Positions 32,892-43,905 of a stretch of 64,000 nt of DNA are shown here, one piece after another. The stretch is from Hymenopus coronatus. Lineage: Eukaryota; Arthropoda; Insecta; Mantodea; Hymenopodidae. Each line of letters begins with the position of its first letter. The stretch's first letter is position 1. A program made the position numbers and the translations under genes. The notes beneath the pieces were generated by a model that was not told where the DNA came from, ran no database searches, and worked only from the letters and a program-made list of their open reading frames with translations. The DNA lies in contig CM060893.1 in NCBI GenBank assembly GCA_030762935.1, positions 7,670,001 to 7,734,000 of the forward strand, written 5' to 3'.

Positions 32892-33150
32892 TTTTTTTAA
32901 ATTTATATTTATAATTAATCTGTTAATAATAAATGTATGTTGTATGGAAATAAATATTTTTTAAAAAATCTGGCGTATTTGCCCTGGGTTTAGAAATTAG
33001 GTACCAGGGTTTTGTGTAGATTTTATTTTTTTTTTGTACGTGCGTGCTAGAGAAAGTATTTTTTTATTCATGGAACCCTAAAACGAGAGTTTGCGGTGAA
33101 ACCATTGGGGGAATACAATGTATATTGTACGTGTTAAACTATACGATTTG
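32892..33150. repeat. AT-rich insert with hairpin, then H 3'-end fragments
   Basis: AT-rich DNA resembling 14786-15257, with the hairpin at 32982-33009, a T-run, then GTGCTAGAGAAAGTA (33043-33057). After that comes a damaged forward H 3' block (GGAACCCTAAAACGAGAG to about 33150). Confidence 0.55.
32982..33009. other. 28-nt hairpin, copy 2
   Basis: Stem CCCTGG / CCAGGG around a 16-nt loop GTTTAGAAATTAGGTA. Compared with 15182-15209 the fourth stem pair is T-A instead of C-G, a compensatory change. Confidence 0.5.
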
Positions 33151-33399
33151 ACACATCTATTTGTAAACTCATTTATTGTAAAACTTCAATGTTTTGTGTG
33201 AATAGTTTAAAAATGTGATCTTATTGAAACGTAGAATTTATACAATACAAATTATTATTTTGTTTTAATAATAATGCAAGTTAGAATTCAGATACATAGT
33301 AAAAACTTAACTTTTATTGTGAATAACAAGTGGCAGAGATTCCAGAAAGAATCTATTGATTTGTTTTTTCACACAAGACATGTATGTGTAGTTGGATAG
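33151..33399. other. Non-H AT-rich spacer
   Basis: About 250 bp; nothing recognised. Confidence 0.5.
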
Positions 33400-33485
33400 G
33401 TAGAGTCAGACTCAAAAATTCAATGCCATAACCGAGATTTGAACCACGGACCTCCTGGTCCCAATACTAATTCACCGTAATAGTT
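33400..33485 (-). repeat. tRNA-derived SINE, family S2, minus copy
   Basis: On the minus strand the B-box GTGGTTCAAATCTC is followed by GGTTATGGCATTGAATTTTT and GAGTCTGACTCTACC. The tail matches the plus-strand S2 copy at 34255-34390. Confidence 0.6.
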
Positions 33486-33589
33486 TGCTATGCTATGAAT
33501 TCTGGAATTCAAAGTACAGAGTGATTTATGTAGAACTGATACATTTATTTCTTTAATTATTCCGTTGGAAATTCATTCAATGACCCAAT

Positions 33590-34200
33590 TTTAGCACCAA
33601 ATTAAGCAGAATGTTCTGGAGCTTCGATTCCTTGTCACTAGATGCGCAGATGTTTATGTTTTATTCCTAATTGTGTTGGCAGCTGTTTCGACATTTTGTT
33701 CTTGTAGTCAACGTGAAAATGCAGTACGATGTAGAGCTGAGTCAAGGATATTTTCAGCAAGATGGCGCTACATGCCATACATCAAATGAATCCATGAACC
33801 TAATTGCAAGTTTCTTTGATGACCGGATAATTTAAAGGAACCTGTGGCCACCGAGATCTCCGGATTTGACTTCTTTCTATGGGGTTACTTAAAATACAGT
33901 GTTTACGCCACACGTCCCCAGACATTGGACGATCTGAAGTACATCACAAAGGAGATTCAAGCTATTGACAACAGAGTCCTCCAACGAGTGGCCAGTACGA
34001 CGTATTGAGTTGTGTCTTATGCAGGATGGAGGACATTTTCAACATTTGCTATAGAGGTAAATAATCTCCCAAAATTCCTCTACAATCTAGGTATAATAGT
34101 TGTCGCTAGCATAACACGTTTTGAAACAATGAAAGAAATGTGTCAGTTCTATATAAATTACCCTTTACTTACAACAGGGTTGTCATCTCAATGATTTGAG
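33590..34200 (+). pseudogene. Mariner-type (DDE_3) transposase, C-terminal remnant
   Basis: Translated in two frames, 33731-33897 gives YFQQDGATCHTS, then WPPRSPDLTSF, with an in-frame stop between them. From about 33869 another frame gives DFFLWGYLK, VYATRPQTLDDLK and IDNRVLQRV, and a third gives QDGGHFQHLL up to a stop at 34054. These are the second catalytic Asp block (QQDGA), the third (SPDL) and the C-terminus of insect mariner-type transposases. The N-terminal DNA-binding part and first catalytic Asp are absent. Frameshifts and stops show it is dead. Clear terminal inverted repeats were not found. Confidence 0.85.
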
Positions 34201-34254
34201 ATCATCTTGTGGTTTACCAGGAAACATGCGAGTCTGTTGAGAAATTCAATGATG

Positions 34255-34390
34255 TACCAGCATGTTACCATGGTAGCTCTTGGTAGAGCAATGGTCTACA
34301 GCCCGGGAAATCCGTGGTTCAAATCCCAGCTATGGTATTGAAGTTTTCAGTCTGAATCTACCTGTCCAAGATATATATTGTGGATTTTCT
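34255..34390 (+). repeat. tRNA-derived SINE, family S2, plus copy
   Basis: A-box region TGGTAGCTCTTGGTAGAGCA, B-box GTGGTTCAAATCCC, then AGCTATGGTATTGAAGTTTT and a short tail. Spacing is tRNA-like but arms do not pair well. It lies opposite in orientation to the S2 copy at 33400-33485. Confidence 0.65.
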
Positions 34391-34477
34391 AAATTTCCCA
34401 GATTCATCACTTTAGAATTTTCTGAAATGAGATGAAGTCGTTTGTTTTCTTTTGATTTTAATGTAGGAAATGCAAAG

Positions 34478-35034
34478 AGAACAGAATTTCAGTCACATAG
34501 CGACCAGCTTTTAAAATATTTGACTATCGCTTTAACATAGTGTATTCCTTTTACTCCTTCTACTTATAAGGAAGCAAATAATAAAACCGTGTCTGCTAAT
34601 TTTTATCTCGATTAGCATGATATATATAAAAGAAAAGTAGCGCAGCTGCTTACCAAGCGGGAGACCTGAGTTCGATCCCCAGTACCGGCGTGGGGATTTT
34701 TCCCCCACTGGGAGACCTGGCCCGGGGTGCACTCAGCCTCGTAAGGTCCCTGGGGGGCCAATTGAGGAGCTACTTGATGGAGAAGTAGTGGATCCAGGAC
34801 CGTATTAACAGGCCAGGGGGACTCGAGACTCTGACCACGTCTCTCCCTCCAATACTGCACCCCATCCATGACGTCTGTAGTGGACCGAGATGGGGGACGC
34901 AGCGGCCGTGCGGTAGGCCAAGGTTCCCCGTGAGCTGTCGTGCCATGGAGATATGTTAGACAAAAGAAAAAGGCTTTGTAGGAATAGTTGTTACAAAATA
35001 GGAGAGAAAATTATGTAAATGGAAAACATCAGAC
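34478..35034 (-). mobile_element. H element 5' half, reverse, split by a SINE
   Basis: The left part ends at GATTAGCATGATATATATA and the right part resumes at AGGCTTTGTAGGAATAG, ending GGAAAACATCAGA at 35034. The SINE at 34637-34961 lies between, with a 9-bp duplication. Confidence 0.7.
34637..34961 (+). repeat. tRNA-derived SINE, family S3, with TSD
   Basis: The head GTAGCGCAGCTGCTTACC and B-box GAGTTCGATCCC lead into a GC-rich body (GGCCCGGGGTGCACTCAGCC, GACCGAGATGGGGGACGC). It is flanked by AAAAGAAAA at 34628-34636 and 34962-34970. It is about 325 bp and looks full length. A shortened reverse copy lies at 55547-55757. Confidence 0.8.
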
Positions 35035-35119
35035 TTTGTAGTTAACCATTTCTGAAATATTTTATAATACTTGGGGAGTAGTCATTATATTTTTTGTTTG
35101 TTTTGGTTTTACTGCTCAC

Positions 35120-35341
35120 TTCCTAAACAGACCCAAATTTCAATGCCATCACTTAACAACCAGCTTTTAAAAGATTTGACTATCACTTCAACTTTGTGAA
35201 TTCCCTTATCTCCCTTCTACTTGTAAGGAAGCAAGTAATAAGAGAATTTCTACTAATGATTAGCATGATGTAGATACAAGAATAAGCTTTTGTAAGAATA
35301 GTTATTACAGAACAAGAGACAAAATTATGTGAATGTTTCAG
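35120..35341 (-). mobile_element. H element 5' part, reverse
   Basis: From AAATTTCAATGCCATCACTTA to GAGACAAAATTATGTGAATG. The terminus is degraded and lies about 10 bp from the next copy. Confidence 0.65.
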
Positions 35342-35351
35342 ATTTTTTGTT

Positions 35352-36215
35352 ACTTTCTCTATACGCACTATGTACATAGTGTATAGAGAATGTATTGCAC
35401 TCCACCCAAAAATTCCAAACCGAGATTTCACCGGAAATATATGTTTTAGGGTCCCCAATATCCAAAAAAAACATTTTCCAAAAAGACCGTGTGTGTGTGT
35501 CCGTGTCCCTGTGTCTGTGAACACGATAACTCAAAAACGAAAAGTAAGTAAAATACCAAACTTGGTATTTAAGTTTAGTATCTTCCAGGAATGTGACACG
35601 AAGATTTTGAGAAAAATCCCCCCACCGCCAACTACCCTTTACGTGGAACTTTTTTCTAAAATTTTGATTTTCGGAAAAATGGCTAAAACGATTTTGATTA
35701 ATATTTCGCATACTAAACATATTTACCTGACAAAATGTATATCTTGAATTTTCTGGGAATAGCCTCTGAAGAGTAGTTTATTTTGGATGAATTTTACTGA
35801 ATTTTGAATAACAGCTAAACCGTAAGAGATGGACAAAAACTTACTGCACAAAAGTTGGAGAGCACGTTAAAACATAAAATTTATGTTATATAAAAATTTT
35901 TCGTGGAGTTAGTCGTTTTTGAGACATTCCTTATATTTGGTTTCTGCTATGAAAAACTTATATTTTTCTCATACAGGAACTTGTCAACTCCGATCCATAT
36001 AAACAAAGAAACTTCATTGATATAGCAACCAGCTTTTGACTATCATTTTAACCTATGGTAGTCCCTTATTTCGCTTCTACTTACAAGGAAGCAAGTAATA
36101 AGACTATTTCTGCTAATTTTTTACTGATTAGCATAAAGTAAATAGAAGTACAAGCTTTTTAAGAATAATTTGTTGCAGGGATATAGAGAAAGTCATGTGA
36201 ATGGTACACATCAGA
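35352..36215 (-). mobile_element. H element, A-type, complete, reverse
   Basis: Starts ACTTTCTCTATACGCACTAT and ends GATATAGAGAAAGTCATGTG with ACACATCAGA. Long frames open on both strands across 35325-35747 show that open frames in H are not evidence of coding. Confidence 0.88.
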
Positions 36216-36221
36216 TTTTTT

Positions 36222-36536
36222 AGTAAGCTTTTATCTATCTCTTACGGTTTAAGAGATATTCCAAAGTCAATCCGAATTAGGAGATCTTCCGAGTATATTC
36301 CCAGAAAGTTTAAGATACACATTTTCTTTGACATGCAAATATTTTTAATATACGCCATTTGAATAAAAATCGTTAGAGCCTGTTTTGAAAAAAAGGGTGC
36401 GGGGGTTTTGCCCGAAAATCTTCGTGCGTATTCGTGGAAGACACTAAACTTAATACCAAGGTAGGTATTTTAAGCAACTCTGTAAAATCCTGATACCAAA
36501 TTTTTGGGTTTAATACAGTATCTTAGAGAAAATAAA
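36222..36536 (+). mobile_element. H element 3' half, forward, CA tract deleted
   Basis: From AGTAAGCTTTTATCTATCTC to GTATCTTAGAGAAAATAAAG, lacking the CA tract and most of the hairpin. Confidence 0.6.
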
Positions 36537-37256
36537 GTTATGTGTTTCTTCAAATGACTTTCTCTATATCTTTGTATCAAATAATTGTTAAAAAGCTTTT
36601 TCTTCTATCTACTTCATGCTAATCGAGATAAACAATAGCAGAAATAGTCTTACTTCTTGCTGCCTTGTAAGTAGAAGGAAAATAAAGGAATATACTAGGC
36701 TCAAACGATAGTCAAATGTTTTAAAAGCTGGTTGCTATGTGATTGAAATGCATTTCTTTGCATGGCCAAGGGCTCATAAATTCCCGTACGAGAAAAGTTT
36801 CAATTATTTTAAAAGTGAAAACAATAACAAGGAATATCTCGGGAATGGTCAACTGTACGAACAAAATTGTGTGTTTTAATGAGACCTACATTTTTGTGTA
36901 TAAGTCTTTGTATACCTCTAACGTTTCTCCAGTTGTGCAAAAGCCATCCAGAATGAAGAGATTTTCAGAGTCTATTTCCAGAAAATGCGAAATATACATT
37001 TTATTTACAATGTGTATAATTATATATATATATAATTTTAATATTATTAATGTAGGTAGTATTAATTTACTTATTATTTCATAAGTGTATTTCGGATTTA
37101 TGGTTGGGAGATTATCCTAAAAATATTCGTGTTGTATCTTTGGAAGATACTAAACTTAAACATCAAGTTTGGTATTTAAGCGATGTTTCGTTTCTGAGTT
37201 ACCGTGTTCATAGACAAACATGCACACACACGCACTTTTTCTAAATATTCTTTTTT

Positions 37257-37404
37257 ACTTTCTCTACGCATACTATGCACATAGTGTATAGAGAAGGTAT
37301 TGTATTGCACCCAAAATTCGATACCAAGATTTCACCGTAAATAGACGTTTTAAGGTCCCCTGTATCCAAAAAAAAGTATTTTCAGAAAAAAGGTCCCATG
37401 TGTT

Positions 37405-37455
<51 letters not shown>

Positions 37456-38163
37456 CCGTGTGTCTGTGAACACGATAACTCAAAAACGAAAAGTCGGTAA
37501 AATACCAAACTTGGTATTTAAGTTTAGTATCTTTCAAGGATGCGAAACGAAGATTTTGAAGAAAATTCCCCCACCCCAAACTACCCCCTACTTGGAAAAT
37601 TTTTCGAAAATTTTAATTTGCTCAAAAATAGCTCTAACGATTTTGATTAAAATATTAAAGGTATTTAAAGGACAATTAAATATATATCTTGAATATTCTG
37701 AGAATAGCCTCTGAAGAACTCTTTATCCTGGATGAATTTTGCATAACTAGTAAACCGTAAGAGATAGACAAAAACTACTGCACAAAATATGCAGATCTCG
37801 TTGAAACACACACAAATAAGTCATATACCTTCTTTTTTAGTCTGGAGTTGAGGGTTGTTTTAAATATTCATTATTATTGTTTACTGATTTAAAATATTTC
37901 AGCTGTTTTCACATGGAAAGTTGTCAACTCCTGACCCTGCATAGAAACGGATTTCAACCACTTGGCAACCAGCTTTTAAAACATTTACTAACGTTTTAGC
38001 CTAGTGCATTCCCGTATTTCCCCTTCTACTTACAAAGAAGCAAGTAATTAAGACAAATTCTGCTAATGTTTATATCGATTGTCATAAAGTAGATAGAAGA
38101 ATAATTTTAACACTAATTTGTTACACCGATGTAGAGAAAGTCGCGTGAATGGAATACATCAGA
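37257..38163 (-). mobile_element. H element, A-type, complete, nested in another H
   Basis: Starts ACTTTCTCTACGCATACTAT directly after the host's T-run and ends CGATGTAGAGAAAGTCGCGTG with ATACATCAGA before another T-run. It carries a GT tract at 37409-37454. Confidence 0.85.
37409..37454. repeat. (TG)n microsatellite inside an H copy
   Basis: About 22 TG units at the usual H microsatellite position. Confidence 0.95.
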
Positions 38164-38251
38164 TTTTTTGATGGTAGGGTTTATTCAGGAAATTCTAAAA
38201 GGTGTATTTTCGGAGAAACCTTGGTATCGAATTTTTGGGTGGAATGCAATC

Positions 38252-38882
38252 AAGCTGTTGTGGTGTGAATAATAAGAAAATATTTCCAGAAGCAGAATAA
38301 AGTCTAAATATAGATCTGCCCTTGAAATAGCGACGTAGAGTTACGAAAACCTAAGTCTAGGTTTTCCTCAACATTAATGAAAGCGAAACCCCAAACTCTA
38401 ATGAGGATAAACAACATTATGACCAAAATTGGTAGCGATGGCGGCAGTGTAAGTGAAGTGAGGTCAGTGAAAACGCTTAATATGGGCCGCGTCATCTGCT
38501 TTGTGCCACATCTCGCAGGAGAAATTGTTGTGTTTTTCAAGGTCATAGCAGTTGCGTTGCTGAACAGGAGAAAAGTAAATGTGGAGTGTGTATTGTTCAT
38601 TTCATAACGTAAAGTGATGTCAGTCCCGTTCTAGAACATTCCCTCTTCTACAGCATAATCGATATTACTCGAACTTCGCTGGTAGAATCGATTACTTTAA
38701 CACATTCTTAAGGTGATGCATCTGCAGAATTTAAAAAATCCACAGTTCGTAACATATCTTATTGAAATGTTGTCACTTATTATACGCAATAATAACGATA
38801 TTTGTGTCGTATATCAAAATTACAGCTTGAATGGTCATTTAAATAATAATTTTTACTGCCTAAATTCAATTTTCTAATAAAA
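38252..38882. other. Non-H region with small open frames
   Basis: About 630 bp. Overlapping frames are open on both strands (plus 38377-38607, 76 codons; minus 38304-38600, 98 codons). Neither has recognised domains. A perfect inverted repeat lies at 38345-38366. It could hold a decayed gene or an unknown transposon end. Confidence 0.4.
38345..38366. other. Perfect 9-bp inverted repeat, 4-nt loop
   Basis: GAAAACCTA, loop AGTC, TAGGTTTTC. It is outside any H copy. Confidence 0.7.
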
Positions 38883-39793
38883 TCAGATGTTTTACACTCA
38901 CATGACTTTCTCCAGCTGCTCTAAAAACTTCATACATAGGATTCTTCTTCTTTCTGCACATTGCTAATCGAGGTACTCATTAGCACAATGTTCTTATTAC
39001 TTAGTTCCTTATAAGCTGGAAGAAAATAAGGGAATACACTAGGCTAAACCGATAGTCAAATGTTTTAAAAGCTGTAGTTATGCGAATGTCATTACAAATC
39101 GCTTCTTTTCTTGGCCAGGAGTAGAACAAAAGAAAAACGGACACTCCTGTCTTAGAAAAGTATAAGTACTTCACAACTGAATCTAATAACAATGAATACC
39201 TCGAAAACGGTAAGCTCCACGAAAAAAAATGTATATGCCATAAATTGTGTATTTTAACAAGGCCTACATTTTTGGATAGTAAGTTTTTGTCTACCTCTTA
39301 CGGTTTACTAGTTATGCCAAATTAAGCAAAATTCATCTAGAATAAACAGGTCTTCAGAAGCTATTCCCAGAAAATTCAAGATATACATTTTATTTGTCAG
39401 GTAAATATATTTAATATATGCTATTTTAATCAAAATCGTTAGAGCCATTTTTAAGAAAATCAAAATTTTCGAAAAAAGTTCCATGTAAAGGGTAGTTTGG
39501 GGTGGGGGATTTTTCTCAAAATCTTCGTCTCGCATCCCTGGAAATACTAAACTTAAATACAAAGTTTGGTATTTTAGTTACTTTTCGTTTTGAGTTATCG
39601 TGTTCACAGACACATGGACACACTGACACACGGAAACAGAGACACACACGGACCTTTTTCTGAAAATACTTTTTTTGGATACAGGGGAACCTAAAACATA
39701 TATTTCCGGTGAAATCTCGGTATCGAATTTTTTGTTGAAGTGCAATACCTTCTCTATACACTGTGTACATAGTGCGTATAGAGAAAGTAAAAA
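38883..39793 (+). mobile_element. H element, B/A recombinant, forward
   Basis: The 5' end is B-type (CATGACTTTCTCCAGCTGCTC) and the body keeps B variants (AATAAACAGGTCTTCAGAAGC). The 3' end is A-type (TGCGTATAGAGAAAGTAAAAA). The switch lies somewhere between about 39350 and 39700. Confidence 0.75.
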
Positions 39794-39814
39794 TATTCAC
39801 AAACATTAAAAAAA

Positions 39815-40068
39815 ACTTAATTTTCTCATACAGGAATTTGTCAACTCGTTTCCATACAGACAAAGGAACTTCAGTCACATAGCAACGAGCTTTTGACTAT
39901 CACTTTAACCTATGGTACTCCCTATTTCGCTACTTACAAGGAAGCAAGTAATAAGACTGTTTCTGCTAATTTTTTCTCGATTAGCATGAAGTAAATAGAA
40001 GAATAAGTTTTTTAACAATAATTTGTTGCAGAGATGTAGAGAAAGTCATGTGAACGGAACACATCAGA
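39815..40068 (-). mobile_element. H element 5' third, reverse
   Basis: From TTCTCATACAGGAATTTGTC to GATGTAGAGAAAGTCATGTG and ACACATCAGA. Confidence 0.75.
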
Positions 40069-40072
40069 TTTT

Positions 40073-40195
40073 TTGGGGGTTTTCCCTTATCCTGAGAAAG
40101 CGAATGTCGATTAACTATAAGCTCCTGGACACCGAGATCATTTGAGCATCATTTCAACAATTTAAGATTTCATATCGTCCAGATATAAATCTACA
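40073..40195 (+). repeat. SINE S4 tail fragment
   Basis: GGGGTTTTCCCTTATCCTGA, CGAATGTCG and GAGATCATTTGAGCATCATT match the tail of the full S4 copy at 63199-63430. The tRNA head is missing. It sits just after an H T-run. Confidence 0.7.
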
Positions 40196-40213
40196 AACAA
40201 ACAAAAAATAATA

Positions 40214-41020
40214 TCTGATGTGTTCCATTCAGATGACTTCCTCTACATCTCTGCAACAAATTATTGTTAGAAATCTTATGCTTCTATTTACTTCATGCTA
40301 ATTAGCAGAAATAGTCTTATTACTTGCTTCCTTGTAAGTAGAAGCGAAATAAGGGAGTACCATAGGTTAAAGTGATAGTCAAAAGCTGGTTGCTATGTGA
40401 CTGAAGTTCCTTTGTTTGTATAGACAAGAGTTAAGAAATTCCTGTATGAGAAAAGTATAACTTTTTCAAAGCTAAAACAAAAACCAGGAATATCTTAAAA
40501 ATGATCAACTCCACAAAAAAATGTATATGACATAAATTGTGTGTTTTATCATGAGCCACATTTTTTGTGTGGTAAGTTTTTATCTATTTCTTACGGTTTA
40601 GCAGTTATGCAAAATTCCGTAAACTTCATCCAGAATACAGTAATCTTCAGTGGCTATTCCCAGAAAATTCAAGATACACATTTTATTTGTCAGGTAAATA
40701 TCTTTAATATACCATACTTTAATTAAAATCGTTAGAGCCATTTTTGAGAAAATCAAAATTTCCGAAAACATTTCCATGTAAAGGGAAGCTGGGAGTGGGG
40801 GGGGGGGGGATTTTGTTGAATATCTTCATGTCGCATCCTTAGAAGATACTGAACTTGGATACCAAGTTTGGTTATTAATGGACTTTTCGTTTTTGAGCTA
40901 TGCTGCCCACAGACACACACATACACAGACTGGTACCTGAACATCTCGGTATCGAATTTTTGGGTGCAATACAATACCTTCTGTATACACTATGTACATA
41001 GTACGTGTAGAGAAAGTAAA
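40214..41020 (+). mobile_element. H element, A-type, forward, next to the satellite
   Basis: Starts TCTGATGTGTTCCATTCAGA. It has lost the block between ACACAGACTGG and CATCTCGGTATCG, and ends CGTGTAGAGAAAGTAAA. The 131-bp satellite begins at the next base. Confidence 0.8.
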
Positions 41021-41940
41021 CATCACTTGTGTGTGTGTCGTTAGAAAGGATATATTAAGGTCTAGATTTGCTTATAGAAGGATAACTTTGAGGAGGCCTA
41101 GATATTGCTGTAGACTGCTCCTAGGCTGACGTCATATGATCATATGCAGTGAACATCACTTGTGTGTGTCGTTAGAAAGGATATATTAAGGTCTAGATTT
41201 GCTTATAGAAGGATAACATTGAGGAGGCCTAGATATTGCTGTAGACTGCTCCTAGGCTGACGTCATATGATCATATCCAGTGAACATCACATGTGTGTGT
41301 CGTTAGAAAGGATATATTAAGGTCTAGATTTGCTTATAGAAGGATAACATTGAGGAGGCCTAGATATTGCTGTAGACTGCTCCTAGGCTGACGTCATATG
41401 ATCATATCCAGTGAACATCACTTGTGTGTGTCGTTAGAAAGGATATATTAAGGTCTAGGTTTGCTAGAAGGATAACATTGAGGAGGCCTAGATATTGCTG
41501 TAGACTGCTCCTAGGCTGACGTCATATGATCATATCCAGTGAACATCACTTGTGTGTGTCGTTAGAAAGGATATATTAAGGTCTAGATTTGCTTATAGAA
41601 GGATAACATTGAGGAGGCCTAGATATAGCTGTAGACTGCTCCTAGGCTGAAGTCATATGATCATATCCAGTGAACATCACTTGTGTGTGTCGTTAGAAAG
41701 GATATATTAAGGTCTAGATTTGCTTATAGAAGGATAACATTGAGGAGGCCTAGATATTGCTGTAGACTGCTCCTAGGCTGACGTCATATGATCATATCAA
41801 GTGAACATCACTTGTGTGTGTCGTTAGAAAGGATATATTAAGGTCTAGATTTGCTTATAGAAGGATAACATTGAGGAGGCCTAGATATTACTGTAGACTG
41901 CTCCTAGGGTGACGTCATATGATCATATCAAGTGAACATC
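41021..41940. repeat. 131-bp tandem satellite, seven copies
   Basis: Units begin CATCAC.TGTGTGTGTCG at 41021, 41154, 41285, 41416, 41544, 41675 and 41806, with the next boundary at 41937. Spacings are 133, 131, 131, 128, 131, 131 and 131. Units are nearly identical. Each has TAGACTGCTCCTAGG, a CRE-like TGACGTCA (altered to TGAAGTCA at 41648-41655 in unit 5) and the palindrome-rich CATATGATCATAT. The end of the unit varies in order: ATGCAG in unit 1, ATCCAG in units 2-5, ATCAAG in units 6-7. Confidence 0.97.
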
Positions 41941-42568
41941 GCTGTGTCACGGTAGGAAGACACCAGGCGTCCGGCCCGCGGCGGTGAAAGTTCTTTCTCC
42001 AACAAACCTGCTCCCTTGCGTGCAACATTGTCACAGCCTTCCTCGGTTCGAGTCCTGCCTCTGCTCTATATCCAACGCACGTATTTCATTCAATTTGTTT
42101 TGTTAAAAAACATAACATAAACAAAATATTAATACTAAGCTATATACTTCAGAGTTAAACAAGGAAATGAATACTTTGGTCTAAAAAATATACCTACAGT
42201 GAGTGGTATAAATTCTGGGCACTTTTTGGTTAAACCAACCTTCTTCAACTCTTATTTAGGATAACTATTTCCTCAGGAAGTGTTACCATAATACATTATT
42301 AGCCTTTTATCATAAACTGGAGCTAATTTTGCCCTTAATCGGCAAATATGGCCTATCTTTTATTTTATCTATCCTACACTTCATTTATACATTTCAAGTA
42401 TTATACGAAACATCAAAAATGATTCTTTATTTCATTCGTATGTTATTTTAACTCCGTGGGCAGCTCCCCATTTTTTAAATAATGAAACTTCCTTGTCATA
42501 TAAGCCCTTCGGCTTGCCGGGTGACAAACCAAGTACAGCTTTTTTAATACTTCATGTTCAGTATTTGT
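41941..42568. other. Non-H region, no gene recognised
   Basis: About 630 bp. 41945-42070 is GC-richer and has a B-box-like GGTTCGAGTCC at 42045-42055, possibly a SINE head whose A-box is not clear. 42100-42560 is AT-rich. A 60-codon reverse frame at 42443-42625 crosses into H and is not a gene. Confidence 0.45.
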
Positions 42569-43098
42569 ACTTTCTCTACACGTACTATGTACATAGTATA
42601 TACAGAAGGTATTGTCTTGCAACAAAAACTTGATACCAAATTATCACCAGAAATACATGTTTTGGGTCCCCTGAATCCATAAAAAGCATTTTTAGAAAAA
42701 GGTTCGTGTGTGCATCTCTGTGTGACTGTGTATGTCTGTGAAAAGCATAGCTCAAAAAACGAAAAGACCGTTACATATCAAAATTGTGTTTTTCTCAAAA
42801 ATGGCTCAAACGATTATGATTAAAATACCACATATTCAAACTCATACCATCACAAATAAAATACATTTCTTGAATTTTCTGGGAACAGATTCTGAAGACT
42901 AGTTCATCCTGGATGAATTTTATAGAATTTTGTAAACTGTAAAAGACTGACATAAACTTATTACACAAAAATGTAGATATCGTTAAAACACACAAATTTG
43001 TGCCACATACATTTGTTTCGTGGAGTTGACCGTTTAGAGATATTCCTTGGTATTAGTTCCAGTTTTAAAATAATTGATAGTTTCTCATGTGGAAGCTT
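42569..43098 (-). mobile_element. H element 3' two-thirds, reverse
   Basis: Starts ACTTTCTCTACACGTACTAT. It lacks the palindrome's second arm near 42785 and stops at TTCTCATGTGGAAGCTTGTC. Confidence 0.7.
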
Positions 43099-43107
43099 GT
43101 CAAAAAA

Positions 43108-43905
43108 TCTTATGTGTACCATTCACATCACTTTCTCCATATCTCTGTAACAAATTATTGTTAAAAAGCTTATACTTATATTTACTTCATGCTAATCGAG
43201 AAAAATTAGCAGAAATAGTCTTATTACTTGTTTCCTTGTAAGTAGAAGCGAAATAAGGGAGTACCATAGGTTAAAGTGATAGTCAAAAGCTGGTTGCTAT
43301 GTAACTGAAGTTCCTTTCTTTGTATGGACAGGAGTTGACAAATTCCTATATGAGAAAAGTAAGTTTTTCATAGCTGAAATCAAAAACAATGAATATCTAA
43401 ATACCGATCAATTCCACAAAATAAATGTATACAGCATAAATTGTGTGTTTAACGTGCTCTACATTTCTTGTGTATTAAGTTTTCAACTAAGTCTTACGGT
43501 TTAGCAGTTGTGCAAAATTTCGTAAAATTCGGCCAGAATAAAGTAGTCTTCAGAGGCTATTCCCAGGAAATTCAGGATGTATATTTTGTTTGCCAGGTAA
43601 ATATCTTTAATATATGATATTTTAATCAAAATCTTTAGAGCCATTTTTGAGAAAGTCAAAATTTTCGAAAAAACTTCCATGTAAAGGGTAGTTGGGGGTG
43701 GAGGAGTTTTTCTCAAAATCTTCGTGTCGCATCCCTGGAAGATACTAAACCTAAATACCAAGTTTGTTATTTTACCGTTTTTCGTTTTTGAGTTATCGTG
43801 TTCACAGATATACGGAAACACACACGGACCTTTTTCCAAAAATATTTGTTGATACATGGGACCCTAAAACGTACATTTCCCGTGAATCTCGGTATCGAAT
43901 TTTTG
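43108..43905 (+). mobile_element. H element, A-type, forward, hairpin lost
   Basis: Starts TCTTATGTGTACCATTCACA and ends at CGGTATCGAATTTTTGGG, where reverse H material begins. Confidence 0.75.

Larger units (their letters stand above)
36537..38251 (+). mobile_element. H element, forward, interrupted by a nested H
   Basis: The left part 36537-37252 ends in the T-tract (CTTTTTCTAAATATTCTTTTTT). A reverse H copy (37257-38163) follows. The right part resumes at 38164 with TTTTTTGATGGTAGGGTTTATT and runs to GGGTGGAATGCAAT. The host copy has an AT insertion near 37010-37085 and has lost its hairpin. Confidence 0.75.

Noticed and set aside
35325..35747. Frames of 113-131 codons on both strands as genes
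   Set aside because: They overlap each other inside a complete H copy. Simultaneous openness on both strands reflects composition, and no domain is visible.
41021..41940. CRISPR array
   Set aside because: Units are contiguous 131-bp tandem copies with no distinct spacers, in a eukaryotic context.
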